In this document: piece after piece, positions 24,412 to 37,096 of the stretch
Layout of the letters: each line of letters begins with the position of its first letter
Numbering within the stretch: position 1 is the stretch's first letter
Assembly (NCBI GenBank): GCA_027382625.1
Contig: JAJKFJ010020858.1
Location: 1-64,000, forward strand
Direction of reading: 5' to 3'
Source of the DNA: Tetmemena sp. SeJ-2015
Taxonomy: Eukaryota > Ciliophora > Spirotrichea > Sporadotrichida > Oxytrichidae
DNA: 64,000 nucleotides
The notes under the pieces: model-generated
What the model was told of the DNA's origin: nothing
What the model saw: only the letters and a program-made list of their open reading frames with translations
Database searches by the model: none
Translations under genes and position numbers: made by a program

Positions 24412-27279
24412 ATGAACACTGACCCTAACTATCAACAGCTACCACTCAACAACCAAAACTCTCAAGCCACGCAGGATTAATCGCCATTTTTCGACAGTGC
24501 CTCTCCAAACGATGAGTTTGAGCAGTCAGCTAACACGCATATTGGAACAAGTCGTTTCGACCCCAATTACCCTGATGGCTACTCTACCGCACTCGCCCAC
24601 AGTGATAGTTTGGCAAATCCTGCCCACAGCAGCAAAGTAGTCAGCAAGAAGAGAAAGTTTGGGGAGATCTCAGATGCAAATGATGCTCACTCCTCTGCTG
24701 ATGCCTTTGAAGAGGAAAAATCCGCAGACTCAAGCGCCTATGGCAAGAATATATTCGACTTTTAATTATTTCCTCAATAAAACATTTGAATAAGCAAGTA
24801 TTAAATGTAATTATTTATTTAAAGAATAGTAAGAAATTTATTGAATCTTATTGTTGATGTAGTACCTGCTCCTCAAGACTTCTATATATAAAATAAAACT
24901 TGTAATTTTTCTCTTCACTTACTGTTAGAACTCACTAAATCAAAGAAGCAAGCCCAATCAGAATTAGCAATCCTCAAAGATGCAGCTTGAGCAACCCACT
25001 GCAGTCTTCCCTCCTAGCTTCTTTAATATTTTTGAAAATAAAAGTTTCTCAAACTAATAGAGTAAGATCTATATGCTTTTGGTATTAGTAAGCAAATGTA
25101 ATTTAAGCATTGAAATTATAGATAAGGTTAATTTTTCATTGTCTGATTTAAGAAAAGGATTTAGTTTTCTAATGAGATTATGGAAACTAATTCTAAGATG
25201 ATTTATATCTCCTTAATATTAAATTTAAAATTGATCTTGCTTAATATCTTAGCACATGTAAGGGAGATGGGTGGTTTGCAATAGATTTCCATCTTTTTCT
25301 TTAAGCTCTTTAAATTATAATGAAACTAAACTTATAGACAATTAAGTAATCTTATTTCAATTTATGTCACATACACCAACCATATAACTTGATTTTTTCT
25401 ATAAGGACTTTTTGCAACTTCATCAACACAAGGAGTGCTAAGAGGAGAGGGACCATTAGACTCGAAGTTCACTCTTGGTGCTGAAGGTTCTCACCAAAGC
25501 AAGAATACCTCTGCAACACCTGCCAACTAAAAAGGTACTCATTCCGCAACAGATGCAGTCGGATCTAAGCTAGGAAAAGGATTGCCAAACTACAGTATTC
25601 CTATGCCTCTCAGATAAGCTAATCAAGAAAATTCTCTAGGAGCTTAAAATAGACCCCATGATCACTAATCAAGCTAGTTTAGCTAGGCGAACTAGAACGA
25701 CTAAAGGTATCTTTAGAAAACTCTTGGCTCTAAGAACCATCCTTCAAGTCTTGCAGGTTCAATGAATGGTTTTGGCTCAAAGATGCACTCTAGTTTTATG
25801 AAACAACTTGGGGATAGCAAAGTGAGGGATCAAGTAGTTAACATCTAAACTCAATCTTTTGGGCCTCACTTCTGCTCTGAAAATGCAACTCAGCAACCAG
25901 GATCATCTTTTGATTAAATCAAGGCAATGCAAGAGAGCAAGCAAAGATAGAGTATGAGTGCTACTAATCCCGACAGCTTTCTCAAAGTAGATGGTTCCAT
26001 GGTCTCTCTTAACAATTTCCCAGTTAATTCAGCTGCAAATGCAAAGAGGAACGATTCTTCTTTCGCACCTTAGACACCTATTACCCCTGGAATGTCTCTT
26101 AATACCACTCAACCAGGATATGAGAGTAGCAACTTTTCTAGCTCCAAAAAGATCAGTGCTGCTAGTATCAGCCAAGCTCGAGAATCTTTTGAAGGTCTTA
26201 CTATTTAATTCAAATCATATCATTGTTAGATATCAATACAAATATTGACCACAAGCATCCATCAGTGTTCTCACCCCAAGAAGCGAGCCAATAATCCAAT
26301 GCTAAGTTTTCAGAATAGCAAACTCCAAACTTTGGAAATCGCTTGAGTGAATCTAGCTCACAGGAAAATCCCAGAATGAGTAGACACTCTTCCCAGTAGA
26401 TTGCTTCCAAGCGTTCTCAGTCAAACTCAGTTGGAACGAATCCTCAAGCTAAAGAAGATGAGTTTGATTATGTAAGGGAGTTGAAGGATGCTCGTGATAA
26501 CCAGATTTGCACAGACTTTGACTAGAACTACAGCTTTGAGGCAGATTTCGGAGGCTCATAGAACGATATGAGCTGCAACATTGGAACACTTGAGGATTTT
26601 TAAAAGCTCCTGCACATCGACAACAAGTTTTGCTCAAGCTCGATTGAGTTTGTGCGAAATTAAATATTTCAAGCTATAATGTTTGTGGAGAACAAGAGCT
26701 CTAGAAGAAGTGAAATCGAGATTTTGAGACAATTTGATGAATGCAGTGGCCACAATTCTAAGAGAAATCTATTCGGCTCGAGCAGAGAGGAAGAAAAGAT
26801 TGCTCTATAAGAAAGAGAGGAAAGTCTTGCGAGGAATTAAGCTGATCTTAATCAAGCCTTTATCAGAGAATATCCTCTGGATGTCCAAATGGAGGACAGC
26901 ATACTAATTTTGCAAACTTTATAGCAGTATCGAATTGAGTTATTAATCTAGAAGAGAGCAAATTATGAAGGAAGATACTGGAGCTTTGAATAAAGGCAGG
27001 ATCATGGAAGTCAACAGCATGATGGTTTCCAAGAATAAGGACATTTTTTATTTCATGTATAATTTTAAGGCTGGCTTCAACTAAGAGGCTGAGCTATCTC
27101 TAATCAAAATGTCTTATCCTGAGGGGTAAGATGTGGAAATGGACTGCGATGAAGCACCCAGGAAGGAGTACTACTCTGTCTTCCAAGCATTCAGAATGCA
27201 AATCAAGAAGCGGTCCAAGTCATTTGATGACAGAGTCGTTCGTCCCTTCGTTCCCTATATACAGACTTACACAAGTTGA
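24412..27279 (+). CDS. Large Ser/Asn-rich protein with ordered C-terminal region, unknown
   Basis: ATG at 24412 reads MNTDPNYQQLPLNNQNSQ. The first exon contains a basic patch SKKRKFGEI resembling a nuclear localisation signal. After AT-rich introns (about 24760-24930 and 25085-25400) a long low-complexity exon (S/N/Q/G-rich, e.g. HSSFMKQLGDSKVRDQ) follows. GT-AG introns of 36 nt (about 26194-26229) and 25 nt (about 26930-26954) restore the frame precisely: ESFE joins DINTNIDHKHPS, and LQQ joins REQIMKEDTGAL. The C-terminal 250 residues (SSIEFVRNQIFQ, RSEIEILRQFDECS, MMVSKNKDIFYFMYNFKAG, KEYYSVFQAFRMQIKKRSK) look ordered and end at TGA 27277-27279. No family recognised. The composition and the NLS-like patch suggest a nuclear or RNP protein. 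Confidence 0.6.
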
Positions 27280-28290
27280 AATTTTTATTCTTAAAAAATA
27301 TTCAAGTTTTTATATTAAAATCTACAATTTTAATATATTTCTTTGATAATTTACAAATAAGGAAAACTATTTGAAGAAAATCTATTTAAAAAGAAGATGT
27401 GAGATGATTGTTATATCAATTAAAAAGTATTTATACAGTTATTTAATTTTTAAGACTGTATAATAAGAAGATTAAGAAGAATTTGTAGAGTGAGTGAGAG
27501 AAGTCTGTTTCTACTTCATTCTTTGAGAACTACTATAATCAGAAACCTTTGAGGAAATGAGTTTGATTAATATTTGAGGCAACAATTTAAATAAACTTTT
27601 CAACTGGGAGAAGCAAGCTCACTTTAGCAGCTCATTAAGTTGAGATGTTATGAGTATGCGCTTCTTCTTTTGAGATAATGAAATTGATAATTAATTCCTT
27701 GGTTTACCTCTAAATTTAGCACACGCAAATCAATTTATTGAGGCATGAATAATTTTAAAGATTGGAATAATCTAATGAAAATTGACTTTTGAGTTTTCAT
27801 AGATTCTCAATATCTCTTTTAATTCTTAAATTTTTCTAATATAAATTCCTTAAAAGCATTTTAGTTGGATCTTCCTATTTAATGACAAATATTTATAAAT
27901 TTAAATAAATTCTACTCCCACTTTTATTAATTACTTAGTGAGGAGAATTTGAAATTTGGTTGTAGATGCTAAATTCAAAAGATGTAGTCAGGTTTAAAGA
28001 TAGTAAAATGAGTTATAATCTTTAAATTTATAAATAGAAATCGAAAGAAATGATAGACTACGATGCTTAAATTAAATACCTTATAAAAATGTATACTTTT
28101 TAAATGCTTATGGCAAAAACACGAATTTAATAATGGAAGGTCAGTAAGCAGAGGAAAGCAAACACTAATTCAGAATTAAGAAAATGGGTTCAGTTTCCAG
28201 GAGTCCCTTCACAAACAACCAAACTAAATTATCAATCAGATAGAATAATTTGCTTATTAACTTAAAAATCTGAACATTGTAATTTTAATT

Positions 28291-30679
28291 ATGAATAACT
28301 CGCAGAGTATTAAAAATGAGCAGAAAAATTGGAGCGATGACTTTCCTCCGCCATACTAAGCACCTAAAATCTAGAGCAACCAAGCCAAGAAACTATACTT
28401 CCTAGAAAGACTTGACTAAATGGAAAAGGGAGAGATATAATCCAGACCAACTTCCTCTCTCGTAAATCAGAGATAGAACAATCCAGCTGGTGAAAACAAC
28501 ATAAGGCAGCAGAATAATTAAAAGAGTAATCATAATTTAGAGGGATAAGTATCTAATGACTCATTATTGGATGTCAGCGTTAATAATCCTTCATTATCGG
28601 GCTTGAATAAGAAAGCAAGCCGATAAAGAAATGGTTAGTTTATCAGCGGTGGTACATCTCACAATTTTCATCCAGGCATGAAGCTATTGAACATTAAATA
28701 TTTTATTTCTCCTCTTTATTTAAAAAGCCAAATGCTTTACCTCCCATAGGTTCATCACCAGCCGCCTATAATATTAAAAAGAGCAGCCTTAATGAATTTG
28801 AAGATATGAACTTCTTAAATCAATTTATGAGCAATTAACCTATTCTGATGCAACCAAACTTTAGACATTTTATATTTTTCTATCTCTCTTCTATTTAACT
28901 TAATGGAGTAACACCAACAATAAAAATTGAACAATTTACAACCAAAAAATAACTCACATAATCCTAAAGAGGTCAGTGAATAACCAGTAAATGACATAAA
29001 TTTGTTGAATAAACATGTGGAGCTACAGTAAAAGAAAGGATAAATTCAAGGAGTGGGCCCATCCGTGTTGCAAATTAAAATGAACAAAAGGAAAATAGTC
29101 AGATCCAATCAACTAGAGCAAATTTAAATATACCATCTAGTCTATTTCATATTTTAGGCAAAGCTAAAGTATTGGTGGTTTAATATAGTCAAGCATTTTT
29201 TATTTATTTTGCTTAGGTTTTTATTTAAAATCTTCGCATAGAGCTATTAAGAAATTAAACTATTGCATCTATGAAGACTTTCAAATTGAATCTATTTATA
29301 CCTTTACTATTGTTGTATAATTCAAACAGGGCTTCCAATCTTTGGAATAGAAAGTATAAATCAAAGGTTATTTAAGGAATGCATTTATTTTAGGATTGAA
29401 TTATAGAGTCAATCCTTTTCGATGAAGACATTTATTTGAGTGCAGAAATTTCAGAGAAGCTCCGAATCCAAGTGGTTTAACCAGGGATGAAAGAGTTAAA
29501 ATTAATGTTTTATTTGCTTGTATGAGGAAATTTATTTTCAAGAGCTGATTAATATATTGAAATCTCTAATGCAGCTGCTTCGAAGTCTGCAACAGATGAG
29601 CTAGCAAGTAGCCAAAGAAGAGTAAAGCGATATTAAGAGGAGCCCAGTTGATTAAAAATACTTTTCAGTTTTAAGTTTACCTTAAATTATGATGATTAAG
29701 ACCACTTGGTACAATAGAGCAGTGAAAATCAAAGTAAAATTGTTCCAGACCACTCTGAAGCTAAAAATTAGCCAATAGCAAAGTTAATTGATAGGAAGGA
29801 AAACAAAAGCTAAAAAGGCTAAATACATTTATTTATGTGAAAGCTCTCAAAATGTTATGAAAAGTTAAAACCTAGCTGGTGATTTTATTTATTGTATGTA
29901 TGATTAATAATATCTTAGCTGAGAAGCCTGCAGAGATATTAAAAAGCAAGCCTTCTTAATAAAACAAGATGATAGAGGACCGAAAGCTTTAAGAGGAGAC
30001 TCTAAGAGAGAGGTATTAAGAACTTTACAAAAAATAGCCCCAGATAGACGAACAAAATGCAAACTAAAATGCTTCTTCTCTTCGCAAATCTCTCCAAAAC
30101 GATGATAGAAAGCTTAACTCGAAATAGTAATAAGTGATTTAGATGCAAGAAATCAAAAACGAAGAAGAATAAGTGGATTCTTCATTAGAAAGATCTTCAA
30201 GCTTAATTTATTTATAAGAAATATATTTAGCCTTCTTGAAGATAAATAGGAGGAGATCAAAATTCAGAGACTTAAAGAAGTCTAATTTTAATTTTTATGT
30301 GAAGGATTTAATTTAAAAAGCAAGTTTTAAGATGTTATATCCAGATTTAGATGACGTATAGCAATTACTAGAGAATAAAATATTTCAAGACAATCTAAAA
30401 TAGTAAAATTTAATTAAAGCTGAAGTGGAGTAGAATGCTTTTGAGGGATACTTAGGCAATCAATTTGAAGACAAACAAAAAAATGAAGAAATTAATTATG
30501 ATCTATTACCTTAAAACGCTCAGGATTTCTTCGAGCATCATTTTGAATTATTGAAAGGAGAGCCTTTTGCAAAGTTCTTAGTCCTCCCTCAATAATAAAT
30601 CACCAAAGAATGGATACTGAAATGTAAAAAATTGATTATAGCTTAGAACTTAAATTATCACTTTAAGTAAAGGGAATGA
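28291..30679 (+). CDS. Large Gln/Asn/Lys-rich protein, unknown
   Basis: ATG at 28291 reads MNNSQSIKNEQKNWSDDFPPPY and continues KLYFLERLDQMEKGEIQSRP. Later exons read ALPPIGSSPAAYNIKKSSLN, KEVSEQPVNDINLLNKHVEL, AASKSATDELASSQRRVKRY, and a charged helical stretch AEKPAEILKSKP...KMIEDRKLQEETLRERYQELY that is probably coiled coil. The C-terminal block (INRRRSKFRDLKKSNFNFYVKD, LLENKIFQDNLKQQNLIKAEVE) ends at TGA 30677-30679. AT-rich insertions, for example about 29120-29550, separate the exons. Many glutamines are TAA/TAG. No domain recognised. Confidence 0.5.
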
Positions 30680-33600
30680 TTAAATTTGGCCAGATTAAGC
30701 GAGTCCCTCTCTCGTGGAAGGCATAGACATTTAAGGCTTAAGCTTTACTCACGTTGCAACTTTTCAATAAGATATGAAGCATTTGAGTCTTGAGTTTACT
30801 CTGATATGTCCTCAAGCTTTGGGTTCCTATACCGCAATATTTTAGCTTAAATGCCCTGGAGTAGACTTCGTAGGTCCTCTTCTTACACTCTAAGCTTCCA
30901 AAAATATTTAGAATATCACTTATTCAACGCAGAGTCTATCTCAAACCACTAACAATCGCGCCTTCTCTAAGTCTGCCATTAACTTTCTATATTTATTTAG
31001 CTGTATAGGCATAACAATTTTAACTAAGCAAATATGATAACAGCAGGCAACTTCAACGATTTTTATGATGATGGTTTATTTATAAAACTTATTCATCTTT
31101 TGATTTTTGTTTCCAAAATTATGAAATAGAAGGCTAACAATAAGATGACTTAAATTAAAATGTGCTATATTTTCTTTTTTAACGTTACTTATATTTGATA
31201 TATTTTTTCAATTCCGATAAAATATTTTAAGTTTTTAATTAATTAAGCTAAATTTTAAGTTATTTTATTATAGGTTAAATTAAAATCGATTATTATGGTT
31301 GATTGGAGGGATGAGTAGTTAGAAATACATTTTATTTAACTCTTGATATATGTTATGTCATATTGCCGATGTAAAAAAATTATAATGATTTTCTAAAGTA
31401 TCATAATATATTTTTTGAGTGAAACTTTGCTTCTAATCTGTTGTATCCTCCTCTTAACAACAATTTTTGTCGTATTTAATTCTTAAACTGAAATAGATGC
31501 GGAGTTTGTTATGGTCATTAGCACCCATTAAATTTGGCTCTCAATATAAATAAATTAAAAATATTATATAAATTATGAATTTCAAAACCAATTTATTAAG
31601 AAAGTTCAATTTATCATCTAATAAATTCTATTTTTTTTAATTTAAACTTGGGGCAAGAGAGACAAAATGCAAATAACAACATTTTTGGGTAGAATTTTCA
31701 GCCTGATCAAATTTTTTTTAAAAAAGTATAAAGCAAATTAAAATCAATAGAATTTTTTTCTCTTTTAAATATATTTATCGCATTGATAAGTTTCTTCAGA
31801 AAATAATTTTTATTCTTAATTATTTTTTGCAAACAAGAAAGACTATTTATTAAAATTTAAAAATACAACCTCAAATTAATACTTTTTTTTTTAAATTAAG
31901 TTATTTTATCAATTGAATGAAAAAGAGAATCTTGATTTATAAACTATATTGAGTTATATAAGCTATTTATCGCGAAAGCTATGGTGACTTTAAGTTTTAA
32001 ATGAAGAAGTCTTGGTAAAGCACATATTTTTGTAAATTTCATAGTCAAATAGAAACAATTTAAAAATTTAATTTTTAAAAAAAAATTCAGAGATTGGCAC
32101 TCTCAATATATTTAAAAATAATCATTAAAGAATATAATTAAATTTATAATGATGAAGTGTTTATATTTTTTCCTCTAAAAGTATGATAAATAATAATTTT
32201 ATCATTAGAGAAATAGTATACAAACCTGGAAATTTCTCCCCAAAAATACTCCTCGATTTCTGATTAGGACTATAAAAATGAAAATTACTACAGGAATTTT
32301 TTTATTTAAAAGATATAGATTGCTGTAGCTGATATAAAATGTTATTGGGTAGAATTTAGTAATTTATTTGAATAATAATTGCTTAGGATATTTGGAGCTT
32401 GATTTATTACTTATTAATTAGAAAATCTTGGTTTATTTCCAATTTTCAATTCAGCACAGATGCAAATGGCTCTTCCCTCTCTCAAAATATATCTAATTTT
32501 AAATTTTAAATAATAATTGCATTAAACATGAATGGGAAATTTTATGATACCTCAGCAAAGTATTGTCCAAGCTTAAAAAACAATTAATTTGACCCTGATT
32601 CAATTGATTATGATCAAAGCTTCAATTAAAATGTAGACAGCTTCTTCTCTCCCAAGTATTCTTTTTCTTATTGCTTAAATAAAGCTAATTGAAAGGATAA
32701 TAAATTTTTTTATGATTTGAATCTTACTAAAAGCTAACAATTTAAAAAATTTGCCAATTTTATAAGCTCTTAATTAAAAGTGAGACAAGAAACAAGATAA
32801 TTCTTTATCATAAAATATAGAGCTTAGTTTCAGAGATTTATTTTTTTTATTTATTGTATTAAAATTTTATGAAGTTTTAAATTTTAAATTTTAAGGTAAT
32901 CTCCTATCTGTAAGGTAAAAAATATCAGTTAATTTAGTCCAATCTATTATAACATATTTAAATTTTAAAGGTTCATTTAAAAAATGGGTATTTTTATATG
33001 ATTTTTAAAAAAGAAAAACGTAAATTTTAAAAGATCACTATGCTTAATTATATTTTGCTAAAAAAATTTTAAGAAAGGGTTTTTTTTTTCTGATTTTTTT
33101 TAAAGTTTAAAAAATCAAGAACATTTTAAAGCATGAATATTCTTTATTTTTGTTTTAGAGATATTTCTTGGTTGATAAATTTAATTTAAAATCTAAAGAG
33201 ATATTTATCATCTTTTTTTTGGGGATATTTAAGTTTCAGTTTATTGTTAAAAGATGAAAAGCTTTAATTTCGTATTATTTTTCAATTATAATTTTGGCAA
33301 TTTACCGGCAATAAATAAAAATAAATTTTATTTGCTTATATTTGCATTGAATAGAATCAAATATTTATTAAAATTTCCTTATATAATTAATTTATAAAGA
33401 AGTATGTTGAAAAGGCTAATCCAGTTAAGTAACACCAGAGCTGGAAAAATATGAGTTGCTAAAGAGTTGAAGACTTTGCACGAAGAACTAATTTCTTGAT
33501 AGGAATTAGATTTTGTAGAGCCTTTGGGTTCCACTTGCTAAAATTCCTCTCTTAACTCATCTTTAAACCGCTTTAAAATTTATATTGTTGTTAGAGATAA

Positions 33601-36600
33601 AAATATAATTTAATCTAAAACTTTCTTTATAAATTCATGTTAAAAAATATGATGATGCTTTAGATTATAATAAATAAAATAAAGTAAAATATTTTAAGTT
33701 TTAAATCATACAAAAATATAAAATAAATACAATTATAAAAGTTAATTGATCATATTATTTTTATCTGAGAGATATTCTGCTTTCAAAAAAGAGAGAAAGA
33801 ATTCAGCAAGGAATCACGATTTAAATCCAAATTTGGGTTATCTAAATTAAAGGCAAAATAACCCTCACATGAATCATTTTAAGCAACATTCTATGGTAAA
33901 TAACATAAAATTTCGTTAATTCTATATTTCAAAAATATTTTTAGATTGCTAGACCCTATCTCTTATTTATCGAAGCTATTAAACTTTCAAGGAATATTTT
34001 TATAAGAGGCTCAAATTAAGGTTTCTATTAATTTTAAGAACCTTATTTGCTAATTTTCTTTATAAAATTACCTTAATGGATCTTCATATAGCGATAATTT
34101 TCTTTGAATGTAAAAGTTGAATATTGTATATAGAAAAGGAAGATTTAAATCATATAAAAAAGTTAACTGCTAAATTAAATTAAATTATACAAAGTAATTG
34201 ATTGAAGAGGACATTTAAAATTTCTCAAGTAAATAGTCTCAAAATTAGATTATTTTACTCTCCTATTAAATTTTTTATATTGAATTGAACTTATTCTTCT
34301 TTTTGTTGAAGACTGAAAGAGATTATTATTTTTTTCTGATTCAAAAGCTAATGTTATAATTTCTTAATTTGATTAGATCCTTTAATTATAATTCACAGTA
34401 GTTTCCCATTCAGGATTTCAAACTCTAGATTGTAAAGTATACTCTTTCTTTTCATGTGATGAGCAACAATACTTTTTGTCAATTTAATCTTCTAAAGTTA
34501 TAGTTTCGACTCTAACTCTTATTAATGGCTACAGCTTTTACTTATTTTAATAGTCTGAGTGATTCAAGCAACACTTAAACATTTAATATAGCACAAATTT
34601 ATGTATATAAATTCAGATTAAGCCCTTTTAATAGACGAGAATAGTTTATGTTTTTATAATTTCATGTTTTTACAATATAAAAATTAATTTCATCAGAATT
34701 TATTTAGTATTGACAAAAAAACATATGAAATAATTTATCATTACTAAGAAACAAAATAGAGAGACATTTATTAAAACTTCTATAAAGTTATTTTTAAGAG
34801 AAGAAGAATTAGATTTATTGAAAAATAAGATAATAAATTTAATTAAATAAGGAAATTATTACACCAAAATTAATGCATGGTAAAAAGGTATATATTTTTT
34901 ATCAGATAAATATTTATTAAATAACGAATTCTAAGAAGACTTAAGACATGATTCCTCCAATGGTAAATTTGAGCCACTTAAAACAACTTCAAAACCCCTT
35001 ATTCTGTTCAATTATAAGGAAGATTAACTTTAAAAAAGAAATTTTACACAAATATACTCAAATAAAATAGAGTTTCGTAACTGCAGAATCAAATATTTTC
35101 AATTAGCGTTTTCCATTCAGATTATAATATTTTTTCTCTATAATTTATTCGCCATATTTTTTGGGAGTTATTTTAGTAGATATATCTTCAGACTCTAACC
35201 TATGAAGTTATTTTTAAAATTATGATTATTATAAGCTCATCCTATTCTCAATTTTATTAAAATTCGCCTCCTAAATAATCCTCTTATTTTTAGGTAAAAT
35301 TTTTCCCTTTCCCTTTATTTTATAAATTTGCTTCATTCTTATAAGGGAAAACCCTTCTGGTTGTATATAATTCTTGCGTTTTTAATTTAAGCAGTAATTT
35401 CTTCTTCCCAAAAATTTTAATAAATTAAAATATAAATTTGATTTAATTATTAACAGATGTTTACTCTCCAAAAAGTATATTAATCAATCATACAATCTAA
35501 AATTTAAACTTTCCATAATAGAAAGCAAGATAGTTTAGAGCAATTCTAATTTCTACGTTGACGACCACTACAACTAATCTCAAAGTTAGTTTTCTTCTCA
35601 AAAACAAAATAATTAATAAATTTGTCAAGTTAATTACAAGTTAAAGGGAAGGAAAAAAAATTAATTAAAAAATTTAATAAAATAATAAAAAAAGAATGGG
35701 AAAAAATTAATTTTAATTTGGGGAATAATTTAAAGTTTTAAAAATTTTAATAATTGTTCTTATTATTTTAAAAATAATTCTCATTCTAAATAATAAAATT
35801 TACAATAGTGGAAAAAAAATTTTTTTAAAAAAATTTTTAAGGCTTTTCCAAAAAATTAAATTTTTCCCCCCAAATTTGTTTTTTGAAAAAATTAAAAAAA
35901 CTTTAAGTATGATTGAGAGCTCCAAAAAAATGAACAAGGCTAAAATGTTTTGCTTTTTTTTATTTTGTTTTTTGGATGGGATACCAGAGTTTTTTAATTT
36001 CTACCTATAATAATTATAGTTAAAATTTAAATAAAAATGGGAATTCAATAAAAATAATAGATTAAGAGTTGTAAAATGTTGTCCGTTATATTGTAAAGTA
36101 GGTACCCCAATATGGAGCTAGTTTGAAAGTTCTTTAAATTATAAGAAGAATTGGTTATACTGCCTTTATAATAGTAGGAGTCATGAAGAGATTTTCATGA
36201 ACCAAACTCTGAATCAATAATTTAGCCAAGTTCAAAAACTTATGACCGAGATAGCTCGCTAAATAGGACTTCTATGAAGAAGCTGCAAGGATCAAAGTTG
36301 CTTGCAATTTAATGCTTATAAGAATGACAATAAATTTCAGCCCAATATCTCACCTTTCATCTCTCTCTCTCTCTAATTTATAATTTATTAAATTAACTAT
36401 AAATTCTCTTTTTTATTAAATTATCGCTATAGTGACAAATAGAACTTGAACCTTCCTGGAAAGGTTAATTTAAATAATTTTGACTCCTAAAATTAGACAT
36501 TAAGCTCTGAGTAGTTATTTAATAAAGTTAAAATTTTATTTAAGATTTTTATTTTATATGCGGGCTTTTTTTTGTAAAGAAGATTATTTTCTTGAATTAT

Positions 36601-37096
36601 TTTATATTTTTTGTTGTTATTTTTAATGGCTCTTATTTTGAATCTTTTATATAGAGCTATAAGAGAAATTTAAACTTAAGTTTATTTTCTTGACTTAGAG
36701 ATTTTACTATAAAAAATATATATCTAAAAAACTAATCAGGCAGAATTTTTTCAAAAGTCCCTTTCAAGTTTAATTTAACTATTTTAATTTGAAGAATTAT
36801 TTCTTAAGGAATAATAATCTAATTCATCAAATAAAGAATTTATAATATGAAACTGTGGGAGTGAGTATCTTATAAAAAAGATAAATGAACGAAAGATTTA
36901 TGAGTTTCTAAATAATTATTTATCTAATAAGTTGAGTTAGGAACATTTATTCAGTAATCATCTTTATATTATCTTTTTTTTTATCTCAATAATAAGTTAA
37001 GCCTACTCTAAAATTTAATATTGTTAATTTAAAGCAAAGGCATATTATAGCAAATTATTTTCAAGAGTTAAGAAGGTCACTCAGCTTTTGAATATT
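30680..37096. other. AT-rich 6.4 kb stretch without recognisable genes
   Basis: Composition is markedly more A+T-rich than the genic parts, with long A/T homopolymers (about 35640-35900), a short CT dinucleotide run at about 36361-36375, and no protein motif in any frame. A few short open frames exist, but TGA is rare by composition, so they carry no weight. It fits germline-limited spacer that would be discarded from the macronucleus; that is inference. No terminal inverted repeats or transposase-like frames were seen. Confidence 0.45.

Noticed and set aside
36361..36375. CT-dinucleotide run as a functional element
   Set aside because: A short microsatellite in AT-rich spacer; nothing around it suggests a function.
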